Positions 8,086-14,924 of a stretch of 33,882 nucleotides of DNA are shown here, one piece after another. Under the pieces are notes generated by a model that was given only the letters and a program-made list of their open reading frames with translations, was not told the DNA's origin and did not search any database. The DNA comes from an uncultured Flavobacteriaceae bacterium (GTDB lineage Bacteria; Bacteroidota; Bacteroidia; Flavobacteriales; Flavobacteriaceae): NCBI GenBank assembly GCA_937937185.1, contig CALDCO010000171.1:1-33882 (forward strand), in the 5' to 3' direction. How positions within the stretch are numbered: position 1 is the stretch's first letter; each line of letters begins with the position of its first letter. The position numbers and the translations under genes were made by a program.

Positions 8086-10002
8086 ATGAGTAATTATCAC
8101 ATAAAACATTTAGAAGAGTATTATCAAATCTATAGAAAATCGGTTAACGATCCAGAATTGTTTTGGGAAGAAATTGCAGAAGAGCATTTTTTATGGCGAA
8201 AAAAGTGGGATAAGGTATTAAACTGGGATTTTAGAAAACCAGAAATTAAGTGGTTTGAAGGCGCTAAATTAAATATTACCGAGAATTGTTTAGATAGGCA
8301 TCTCATTACGAGAGGAAATAAAACCGCCATTTTGTTTGAACCCAATAACCCAGAAGAAGGCGCATTACACATTACTTATAATGAGTTGTATGAGCGGGTT
8401 TGTAAAATGGCCAACGTACTAAAAAATAAAGGTCTTAAAAAAGGAGATCGTGTGTGTTTGTATTTACCAATGATTCCAGAATTAGTGGTTTCTATGTTAG
8501 CCTGCGCACGTATTGGTGTGGTGCATTCTGTTGTGTTTGCAGGATTTTCATCTTCTGCATTAGCGACCAGAATTAACGATAGTGATTGTAAATTAGTAGT
8601 TACTACTGACGGCTCCTTTAGAGGAAATAAAACCATAGATTTAAAAGGAATTGTAGATGTGGCACTTAAAGAATGCCCTAGTGTAGAAAATGTGCTTGTT
8701 GTAAAGCGAATCGCTTCAAAAATAAAAATGCATTCGGGTCGCGATCATTGGTTGCAACCCTTATTAGATAAGGCTTCTGCAGTATGCGAGGCTGAAATAA
8801 TGGATGCCGAATCGCCCTTGTTTATTTTATATACTTCTGGATCTACGGGGCAACCTAAAGGCATGTTGCATACCACCGCTGGTTATATGATCTATGCAGC
8901 ATATACATTTAAAAATGTATTTCAATATAAAGAAAATGATATTTATTGGTGCTCTGCCGATATTGGATGGATTACAGGGCATAGTTATATCGCCTACGGC
9001 CCCTTAGCAAATGGTGCAACCTCGGTTCTTTTTGAAGGCGTGCCTAGCTATCCAGATTACGGGCGTTTTTGGGAAGTGGTACAAAAACATAAAGTAACTC
9101 AATTTTATACGGCACCTACTGCAATTAGGGCATTAGCTAAAGAAGATTTAAGTTATGTGGAAAAGTACGATTTGTCCTCTCTTAAGGTATTAGGAACAGT
9201 TGGCGAGCCTATTAATGAAGAAGCCTGGCACTGGTACGATGATAATGTAGGGAAAAACAAAGCCCCCATAGTCGATACCTTTTTTCAAACTGAAAACGGC
9301 GGTATCATGTTAACGCCTATTCCTTATGTAACGCCAACAAAGCCCACTTATGCAACTTTGCCTTTTATTGGGATTCAACCTGCTCTAATGGATGAAAATG
9401 GAAATGAACTAAAGGGCAATCAAGTAGAAGGGCGTTTGTGTATTAAATTTCCTTGGCCAAGCATTGCAAGAAGTATTTGGGGCAATCATGAGCGTTATAA
9501 AAACACCTATTTTTCGGCTTTCGATAACAAATATTTTACAGGAGATGGTGCGTTAAGAGATGAAGTGGGTTATTATAGAATCACTGGGCGAGTAGACGAT
9601 GTTATTATTGTTGCTGGTCATAATTTAGGAACCGCTCCCATTGAAGACGCTATAAATGAACATCCTGCTGTGGCAGAAAGTGCTATTGTTGGGTATCCTC
9701 ATGAGATAAAGGGAAATGCCTTGTATGGGTATATTACCTTAAAAAGTGCTGGGGAAGATAGGAATCACGGAAATTTGAGAAAAGAGATTAATCAGCTTAT
9801 CGCAGAACGCATTGGACCAATTGCCAAACTCGAAAAAATACAATTTACCGAAGGCTTGCCAAAAACCAGAAGTGGAAAAATAATGCGACGCATTTTACGA
9901 AAAATAGCACATAATGAAAGTGATAACTTGGGCGATATAAGTACGTTATTAAACCCAGAAGTAGTCGCGCGTATTATTGATAATGCTTTAATAGCTGTTT
10001 GA
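8086..10002 (+). CDS. acs: Acetyl-CoA synthetase (acetate--CoA ligase)
   Basis: A 638-residue cytoplasmic enzyme converting acetate, ATP and CoA to acetyl-CoA through acetyl-AMP. Visible motifs: the P-loop YTSGSTGQPKGM at 249-260, ADIGWITGHSYI, TVGEPINEEAWHWY, ITGRVDDVIIV, and PKTRSGKIMRR at the C-terminus with the lysine (598) that is acetylated in regulated homologues. Length is normal. Two motifs depart from the enterobacterial enzyme: DTFFQTENGG (397-406) stands where DTWWQTETGG is usual, and GHNLGT (511-516) where GHRLGT is usual; this may be lineage-typical. It lies on the strand of the acetate-type symporter operon but is separated from it by the DUF3857 pair. No clear promoter was seen in the 231 bases upstream. 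Confidence 0.95.
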   Translation: MSNYHIKHLEEYYQIYRKSVNDPELFWEEIAEEHFLWRKKWDKVLNWDFRKPEIKWFEGAKLNITENCLDRHLITRGNKTAILFEPNNPEEGALHITYNELYERVCKMANVLKNKGLKKGDRVCLYLPMIPELVVSMLACARIGVVHSVVFAGFSSSALATRINDSDCKLVVTTDGSFRGNKTIDLKGIVDVALKECPSVENVLVVKRIASKIKMHSGRDHWLQPLLDKASAVCEAEIMDAESPLFILYTSGSTGQPKGMLHTTAGYMIYAAYTFKNVFQYKENDIYWCSADIGWITGHSYIAYGPLANGATSVLFEGVPSYPDYGRFWEVVQKHKVTQFYTAPTAIRALAKEDLSYVEKYDLSSLKVLGTVGEPINEEAWHWYDDNVGKNKAPIVDTFFQTENGGIMLTPIPYVTPTKPTYATLPFIGIQPALMDENGNELKGNQVEGRLCIKFPWPSIARSIWGNHERYKNTYFSAFDNKYFTGDGALRDEVGYYRITGRVDDVIIVAGHNLGTAPIEDAINEHPAVAESAIVGYPHEIKGNALYGYITLKSAGEDRNHGNLRKEINQLIAERIGPIAKLEKIQFTEGLPKTRSGKIMRRILRKIAHNESDNLGDISTLLNPEVVARIIDNALIAV

Positions 10003-10058
10003 ATAACGATCTTAACTTTTTATATTTTACCGAAAATGAGTTAACATTAATTACGACA

Positions 10059-10077
10059 ATGTATTTTTGAAATACAT
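10059..10077. terminator. Small hairpin between convergent acs and kynurenine cluster
   Basis: ATGTATTT (10059-10066) and AAATACAT (10070-10077) form a perfect 8-bp stem with a 3-base loop in the 98-base gap between two converging genes. It is AT-rich and lacks a clear T run, so a terminator role is only suggested by position. Confidence 0.3.
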
Positions 10078-10100
10078 AGCGAGAGGCCTACTGAATGCGA

Positions 10101-11186
10101 TTACGATACTATCCTGTCTATTAATTTTTGTTTTGCAATTTCGTCATTACCACACAACCATTGTAAAACATTATCCTGCCAAATGGCATCTTTTTCGGCA
10201 TCATTAATAATTTGGCGTTCTAGCGCTAGATCTAATATTTTTCCAGGATAAGAAGACTGTTTGGTGCTTTCCATTTCTCCTAGTGGGTACGGATCGTCTA
10301 AACCCATAATCACTTGTTTAGAGCCCTGATTCTCTACTAATAGTTTAAGTGACCCTGTATCGTGAACGAGGGTATCGAAAAAAATGTTTCTATGACCCAC
10401 TGCTTTTCTAGGATGGCTTTTGCCTTCAAATAAATCGGGTCTGCCATCAAAACCTTGAATACGCCTTCCTAAATTTATTTGTGCTAATTGCCCGCCATGG
10501 GCAAAACAAGTTCTCATGTTTGGGTATTTGTCTTGATAACCATTTAGGGTCAAAAAATGATAAGCATCTGCGCATTGGGCAAGCATCCATATGAGATGAA
10601 AACGCCAGCTCGTATTTTCTAGTTTGATAAATTTTTCACCATCGTAAGGATGAACCTCTACAGCTAAATTAAATTTATTAGCCAATTCAAAAATGGGCTC
10701 ATTTTCTTCATCAAAAATGCAGCGCCAAGTGCCTATGGTATCCATATAGTGCGTTGGTAAACAAAGCAGTTGCATGCCTAATTCTTCAACGCAACGCTCA
10801 ATTTCCCAGCAAGCCCCGCGAACAAAGCCTGGATGAACTACAAAACCACAGGTAAACTTACTGGGGTGCTCATTTTGTATTCTGGCATTAAAATCGTTTT
10901 GAAAGCGAAGTGCTTTTTTCATTTCTTCAACTCGCAATCCATTGCCGTATAATTGAGAGAGGTTGAGTACCACCGCATGATCGAGCTTGTAGCGTTCCAT
11001 CCATTCTAATTTTTCATCTAAAAAGAAACTAGAATCGGTTACAGGACGGCTCCAATCTTTTTGTAGCATGAATTTTCGGTCTTTATCTACCCAGAAAATG
11101 CCTTTATCTTTCATGAATTTAGGGATTTCTTCAGGGTAGGGAAGTAAATGTGAGTGACCGTTAATTCTAAGCTTGCGTTTTTTCAT
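10101..11186 (-). CDS. 2-amino-3-carboxymuconate-6-semialdehyde decarboxylase (ACMSD), amidohydrolase family
   Basis: A 361-residue TIM-barrel amidohydrolase. ACMSD removes CO2 from 2-amino-3-carboxymuconate semialdehyde to give 2-aminomuconate semialdehyde, diverting tryptophan carbon away from quinolinate and NAD. The zinc ligands are visible: HSH at 11-13, His179 in VEVHPYD, the catalytic-region His230 in CFAHGG, and Asp297 in GLDDPYPLGE. The ACMSD-specific neighbourhood is strong: the gene for 3-hydroxyanthranilate dioxygenase, which makes the substrate, lies just upstream, and a gene for the dehydrogenase that uses the product is in the same run. It is the last gene of the leftward cluster. 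The pathway role is well supported by motifs plus context. Confidence 0.9.
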   Translation of the reverse strand: MKKRKLRINGHSHLLPYPEEIPKFMKDKGIFWVDKDRKFMLQKDWSRPVTDSSFFLDEKLEWMERYKLDHAVVLNLSQLYGNGLRVEEMKKALRFQNDFNARIQNEHPSKFTCGFVVHPGFVRGACWEIERCVEELGMQLLCLPTHYMDTIGTWRCIFDEENEPIFELANKFNLAVEVHPYDGEKFIKLENTSWRFHLIWMLAQCADAYHFLTLNGYQDKYPNMRTCFAHGGQLAQINLGRRIQGFDGRPDLFEGKSHPRKAVGHRNIFFDTLVHDTGSLKLLVENQGSKQVIMGLDDPYPLGEMESTKQSSYPGKILDLALERQIINDAEKDAIWQDNVLQWLCGNDEIAKQKLIDRIVS

Positions 11187-11295
11187 GGTAATCCCTCTAT
11201 AATCTCTCCCAAAAGGAAAGGGTTGTTAATCTACTATTAAGTAATGTCTTTTATCCTTTTCGTTGCGATTAGGAATGCTATACATTAATATAAGT

Positions 11296-11829
11296 TTATT
11301 CAATCTTCATTTTTTTAGGCGGTTGCATGACCTTGCTGCAATTAGGACAGGTGCGTTTATGCTCATCATTATAATAGTTATCAAAAATTTTAGGCATGTC
11401 CGTTTCTATATTTTTTATTGTAAAATCTTCTTCATAGAGTTTGGTGACGCAATGTTCGCAAAACCATAATAGTGCGTCTCTCATATCTTTAGGACGTTTA
11501 TACTCTATAACTAAGCCAATAGTATTGGCGCCACGTTGAGGAGAATGCGGCACTTTTGGCGGTAATAAATAAATATCACCTTCTTTTATATGCACCTCTT
11601 TTGGAGTGCCTTTATCTATAATTTTTAATACAATATCACCTTCAATTTGATAGAAAAATTCTGGAGTTTCATTATAATGGTAATCTTTTCTACTATTGGG
11701 TCCGCCAACAACCATAACAATAAAATCACCATCTTTCCATACACATTTATTACCCACAGGCGGTTTTAATAAATGACGGTTTTCTTCAATCCAAGCTTTA
11801 AAATTAAGGGGAGACACTAAGTTACTCAT
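11296..11829 (-). CDS. nbaC: 3-hydroxyanthranilate 3,4-dioxygenase
   Basis: A 177-residue cupin enzyme that opens the ring of 3-hydroxyanthranilate with O2 to give 2-amino-3-carboxymuconate semialdehyde. Catalytic Fe(II) ligands are His51 and Glu57 (DYHYNETPEFFYQ) and His95 (KVPHSPQRG). Substrate-contacting Arg47, Arg99 and Glu110 are in place. The C-terminus carries a rubredoxin-like second iron site, CEHC at 124-127 and CPNC at 161-164, as in the characterised Cupriavidus enzyme. Length matches the bacterial family (about 175). It sits between the SDR gene and the ACMSD gene on the same strand, directly feeding the latter. Confidence 0.96.
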   Translation of the reverse strand: MSNLVSPLNFKAWIEENRHLLKPPVGNKCVWKDGDFIVMVVGGPNSRKDYHYNETPEFFYQIEGDIVLKIIDKGTPKEVHIKEGDIYLLPPKVPHSPQRGANTIGLVIEYKRPKDMRDALLWFCEHCVTKLYEEDFTIKNIETDMPKIFDNYYNDEHKRTCPNCSKVMQPPKKMKIE

Positions 11830-11916
11830 TGTGTTTTATTTTATTGATATAAATATACGAAGACCAGACCCGTTTTAAAAACGCATTTTATCCACACAGA
11901 GGTTTTTGGCAAGAAC

Positions 11917-12699
11917 TTAAAGCGATTTTGTTCTTCCGCCATCCACAGGAAGGTTAATCCCATTAATATAGCTAGCAGCATCGCTTGCCAAAAAAGTAAT
12001 TGCTTTTGCGGTTTCTTCTGGTCTAGCAAAACGTTTGGCGGGGACATAGTTTTTCATAAGTTGTGTCATGTCTTCAATAGAAGTATTTTGGCGGTCGGCT
12101 TTTATCTTAATAATTTGATCTAGTCTGGCCGTATCAGTAAAACCAGGCAATACATTGTTTACAGTAATTCCAAATTCCCCTAATTCACCGGCTAATGTTT
12201 TACTCCAGTTTGCAACAGCATTTCTAATCGTGTTACTTACTCCTAAACCAGGTATGGGTTCTTTAACTGAAGTTGAGATGACGTTTATTATACGCCCATA
12301 GCGTTCACTCTTCATAAACGAAAGGGTTTCTTTAACTAAAATCTGGTTGCAAACCACATGCATACTAAAAGCAGTCGTTAACTCTTCAACAGAAGCATTG
12401 TGCAGCAAACTACTTTTAGGACCACCAGTATTATTTATTAAAATGTGAAACCCATTTTGTGTTTTAATATGTTCTGAAACTTTGATTTTTAAAACTTCTG
12501 GGTTAGAAAAATCAGCAACAATGTAATTGTGATTTCTAGTTGAAGGCAATTCACTAACGACTTGTTTTAGCTTGTCTTCATTTCTAGCGATTAAAGTAAC
12601 GTTTGCCCCTTCTTGCGCTAGTGCTATAGCAGTTGCTTTTCCTATACCTTGTGTGCTTCCACAAACTAAAGCATTTTTATTGTTTAAGTTTAAATCCAT
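11917..12699 (-). CDS. SDR-family protein of the kynurenine cluster with altered active site
   Basis: A 260-residue Rossmann protein of the short-chain dehydrogenase/reductase superfamily. The cofactor-binding GSTQGIGK lies at 14-21, the NNTGG core motif at 89-93, and the C-terminal LASDAASYINGINLPVDGG is typical. The catalytic Tyr-x3-Lys is not present: the region reads ISTSVKEPIPGLGVSNTIRNAV (141-162), so Ser155 and Arg159 occupy those positions. This matches the BKR-like SDR subgroup that lacks the classical tetrad. It is embedded between the aminomuconate-semialdehyde dehydrogenase and 3-hydroxyanthranilate dioxygenase genes, so a role in the lower kynurenine pathway is likely, but the reaction is unknown. 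Simple alcohol/ketone oxidoreduction is doubtful. Confidence 0.88.
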   Translation of the reverse strand: MDLNLNNKNALVCGSTQGIGKATAIALAQEGANVTLIARNEDKLKQVVSELPSTRNHNYIVADFSNPEVLKIKVSEHIKTQNGFHILINNTGGPKSSLLHNASVEELTTAFSMHVVCNQILVKETLSFMKSERYGRIINVISTSVKEPIPGLGVSNTIRNAVANWSKTLAGELGEFGITVNNVLPGFTDTARLDQIIKIKADRQNTSIEDMTQLMKNYVPAKRFARPEETAKAITFLASDAASYINGINLPVDGGRTKSL

Positions 12700-12704
12700 A
12701 CTAT

Positions 12705-12730
12705 TTCTCGCAAAGGCGAGAATCTTTTTT
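12705..12730 (+). repeat. Hairpin TTCTCGC-AAAG-GCGAGAA with T run
   Basis: A perfect 7-bp stem (12705-12711 with 12716-12722) with a 4-base loop is followed by TCTTTTTT on the plus strand. That is terminator geometry for rightward transcription, yet both flanking genes read leftward. On their transcript it would be a hairpin 5 bases before the SDR start codon. The sequence also resembles short REP-like units common between genes. Confidence 0.45.
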
Positions 12731-12787
12731 AAGTTAGTGTTTTACTCTAATTGCGTTACTGAAAATAAATTCAGCATCACCCCTTTC

Positions 12788-14227
12788 TTAATATTTAATG
12801 CATACATTTTTGGCTTCAGTAAAAAACCGTAAAGCTTCAAAACCACCTTCTCGACCAACTCCTGAAGCTTTCATACCTCCAAAAGGGGTTCTTAAATCGC
12901 GAAGCATCCATGTATTTACCCAAACAATGCCAGCTTGTAATTGGTGACTTAAGCGTAGGGTGCGTTTAAGATTGTTAGTCCAAAGTGTTGCCGATAAACC
13001 ATAATTTACAGTGTTAGCCATTTCTAAAACGTCTTTTTCAGTTGTAAAAGGCATAATCGTAACAACTGGACCAAAAATTTCTTCTTGATTTATACGGCAA
13101 TCGTTACTCTTTACTTCTATTATTGTAGGCTCTAAATAATAACCGTTTTCATAGCCCTCAACGCTAACGGTTTTACCACCGCAAATAATTTTTCCGTTTT
13201 CTTGTTTAGCAAGATTTATGTAATGGGTTACTTTTTCTAAATGTGATTTCGAAACTAAAGCACCAATATTAGTTTTTGCATCAGAAGGATGCCCCACTTT
13301 TAATTTTTCTACTTTGTTTACAAAATCGATTTTAAATTTCTCATAGATCGTTTTTTCTATAAAAATGCGGCTCCCGCAAAGGCAAATTTGCCCTTGATTG
13401 GCAAAAGAAGAGCGCACCGTAGTTTCTAGCATGTTTTCATAATCGCAATCGGCAAAGATGAGGTTTGGGTTTTTCCCGCCTAATTCTAAAGACAATTTTT
13501 TAAATAACGGTGCGGCTACTCTTGCAATATGGGCACCTGTAGCACTACCGCCAGTAAATGAAATGGCTTTTATTTCTGGGTGTTCTACAATGGCCTGCCC
13601 AGTAGTTGCTCCTAGACCATGAACAATATTTAATACGCCTTTAGGAAGACCAGCTTCAGTTAAGATCTCACCTAAAAGGTAGGCCGTCATTGGGGTTACT
13701 TCGCTTGGTTTTGCTATTATGCAATTCCCTGCAGCAATGGCAGGAGCAATTTTCCAAGTAAAGAGATAGAGTGGGAGGTTCCAAGGTGAAATACAACCCA
13801 CCACCCCAATGGGTTGTCGCAGGGTGTAATTTATTGCCTTTTGCCCAACACTTTCATGGCTTTCACTTGCAAATTGTGTAATGGCGTAACCAAAAAACCG
13901 AAAGTTACTTGCCGCTCTAGGGATGTCTACTGCTTTAGCTAAACTAATAGGTTTACCATTGTCTTTACTTTCTGCTTCAGCAAAACGCTTTAGATTTTGT
14001 TCTAATAATTCTGAAATTTTTATAAGTATGCGACTGCGTTCTTCCAAACTGGTTTGCGACCACTTCGTAAATGCCGCTTTGGCTGCATTGTAAGCATTTT
14101 CTACATCTGCCTTTCCAGAGTTTGGAATTTGTCCATAAATTTCTCCATTAGCAGGATTATAGTTGTCTATCCAATTATTTTCTATTGGGTTATGGAATTT
14201 GCCGTTTATGTAGTTTTGGATATTCAT
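12788..14227 (-). CDS. 2-aminomuconate-6-semialdehyde dehydrogenase (ALDH family)
   Basis: A 479-residue NAD-dependent aldehyde dehydrogenase. Visible motifs: PWNLP (Asn150), KPSEVTP (172-178), FTGGSATG (224-231), general base Glu248 in LELGGKNP, and the catalytic region NQGQICLCGSRIFI (277-290, nucleophile probably Cys282). The CLC pattern NQG-ICLC-SRIF matches bacterial 2-aminomuconate-semialdehyde dehydrogenase and human ALDH8A1 rather than general ALDHs. In the pathway it oxidises 2-aminomuconate semialdehyde, the ACMSD product, to 2-aminomuconate. It begins 3 bases after the stop of a small lipoprotein gene and precedes the SDR gene by 88 bases, all leftward. Confidence 0.92.
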   Translation of the reverse strand: MNIQNYINGKFHNPIENNWIDNYNPANGEIYGQIPNSGKADVENAYNAAKAAFTKWSQTSLEERSRILIKISELLEQNLKRFAEAESKDNGKPISLAKAVDIPRAASNFRFFGYAITQFASESHESVGQKAINYTLRQPIGVVGCISPWNLPLYLFTWKIAPAIAAGNCIIAKPSEVTPMTAYLLGEILTEAGLPKGVLNIVHGLGATTGQAIVEHPEIKAISFTGGSATGAHIARVAAPLFKKLSLELGGKNPNLIFADCDYENMLETTVRSSFANQGQICLCGSRIFIEKTIYEKFKIDFVNKVEKLKVGHPSDAKTNIGALVSKSHLEKVTHYINLAKQENGKIICGGKTVSVEGYENGYYLEPTIIEVKSNDCRINQEEIFGPVVTIMPFTTEKDVLEMANTVNYGLSATLWTNNLKRTLRLSHQLQAGIVWVNTWMLRDLRTPFGGMKASGVGREGGFEALRFFTEAKNVCIKY

Positions 14228-14230
14228 TGT

Positions 14231-14470
14231 TTAAACTCTCCCTGTGTATTCAAAATTTTTATACCGTATATATGGATTAACATAATCGTAAGCATATATA
14301 TGCTTATTGGATTTGTCTTTTAAAATTTCATTCAAGAAATTAAGTTTAAACTCATCAGTAATAATTGGTGTTTCAATTTCTTTTACTATTAATTCTTTTT
14401 CTTTTAGTTTTTTACATGAAAAAACTAAAAGAAAAATTAATATAGAAATGTATATTAAAGTCGTTTTCAT
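14231..14470 (-). CDS. Small lipoprotein, possibly truncated
   Basis: A 79-residue protein beginning MKTTLIYISILIFLLVFSCKK: a hydrophobic signal with a lipobox ending at Cys19, followed by a Lys/Glu-rich linker and about 40 residues rich in Tyr, Asn and Asp. I do not recognise a family. The C-terminus stops abruptly at YTGRV, 3 bases before the dehydrogenase start, so it may be the N-terminal part of a longer lipoprotein whose end was lost when this junction formed. The codons for residues 11-26 lie inside a near-perfect long inverted repeat (14396-14436). A REP-like palindrome ends just upstream of the ATG. It may be real, or a leftover reading frame. Confidence 0.55.
   Translation of the reverse strand: MKTTLIYISILIFLLVFSCKKLKEKELIVKEIETPIITDEFKLNFLNEILKDKSNKHIYAYDYVNPYIRYKNFEYTGRV
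14396..14436. repeat. 18-bp perfect inverted repeat inside the small lipoprotein gene
   Basis: Arms at 14396-14413 and 14419-14436 are perfectly complementary over 18 bp, with the 5-base loop ACATG. Pairing continues outward (TTAAT on both sides) with a 2-base bulge. Low-complexity A/T accounts for part of it, but the shared CTTTTAG core makes full chance pairing unlikely. In mRNA it would form a strong hairpin early in the leftward kynurenine transcript. Confidence 0.75.
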
Positions 14471-14477
14471 AAGATAC

Positions 14478-14556
14478 CTCTCGACTGCGCTCGAGGAGAC
14501 ATTTAGTTTTAGTTTATATTATTTAGTTCTCTGTCTGGTCGAGCGGAGTCGAGGCC
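14478..14556. repeat. Pair of inverted REP-like palindromic units
   Basis: Unit 1 (14478-14497) and unit 2 (14537-14556, opposite orientation) share the core CTCGACTnCGCTCGA. Each can fold on itself through CTCGA/TCGAG-type stems, and together they could pair into a larger hairpin. GC-rich palindromes of this kind stand out in this AT-rich genome and are typical of REP-like intergenic repeats. Confidence 0.7.
14490..14517 (+). repeat. 28-bp direct repeat, copy 1
   Basis: Begins GCTCGAGGAGACATTTAG and is identical over 28 bases to 14639-14666. It starts in the right half of REP-like unit 1, so the palindrome tail plus about 18 bases of flank were copied together. Confidence 0.85.
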
Positions 14557-14638
14557 TCATTGTTTCTGTCATAGTTAATCATATACATTTTTACAAAAAA
14601 CCTCTTTACTCACGATTGTCTTGGTAGACAGCCGAAAG

Positions 14639-14666
14639 GCTCGAGGAGACATTTAGTTTTAGTTTA
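14639..14666 (+). repeat. 28-bp direct repeat, copy 2
   Basis: Identical to 14490-14517, 149 bases away. Here the left flank differs: AGCC-GAAA-GGCT (14631-14642) forms a 4-bp stem with a GAAA loop directly before the shared sequence. The two copies bound a 120-base segment holding unit 2 of the REP-like pair. Confidence 0.85.
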
Positions 14667-14924
14667 AAAGTAAGTAGTCGTCCCTTAAAAAACGGTTATC
14701 GTTTTTAGATAGAGAATACATTTAATATTAAAACATAAATATACGTGATTCTAAGCACTTGATTGTCCATATTAGTAATCTAAAATAGACCTTTTAGCCC
14801 TAAGGTCTATCTGAAAAAGTGAGAGTTTACACTGCAATAAATGACCATATTGGAGAGAGAATAAAAAAATTAAACCTAATATTGTGTTTTTATAGGGCTA
14901 TTATTTAAAAGTGAATTAAGAAAC

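Larger units (their letters stand above)
14471..14924. other. 454-base intergenic region with repeats and a 9-bp hairpin
   Basis: Between the divergent kynurenine cluster and the formylglycine-generating-enzyme homologue. The left half holds the REP-like units and the 28-bp repeats. At 14785-14810, ATAGACCTT and AAGGTCTAT form a perfect 9-bp stem with an 8-base loop, a possible operator or terminator. A weak promoter-like pair (TTG at 14850-14852, TAATATTG at 14877-14884, 24-base spacing) precedes the rightward gene. No coding sequence was recognised. Confidence 0.6.

Noticed and set aside
11841-12047. 68-codon leftward frame overlapping the end of the SDR gene
   Set aside because: It overlaps the conserved SDR C-terminus in another frame and has no homology that I recognise.
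14307-14627. 106-codon rightward frame through the lipoprotein gene and REP-like repeats
   Set aside because: Product is low-complexity Ser/Phe/Ile and crosses the palindromes; the opposite strand has a proper lipoprotein signal.
14471-14924. Possible CRISPR-like or tRNA content in the repeat-rich gap
   Set aside because: Only two 28-bp copies with unequal flanks and no regular spacers; no cloverleaf or T-loop sequence found.
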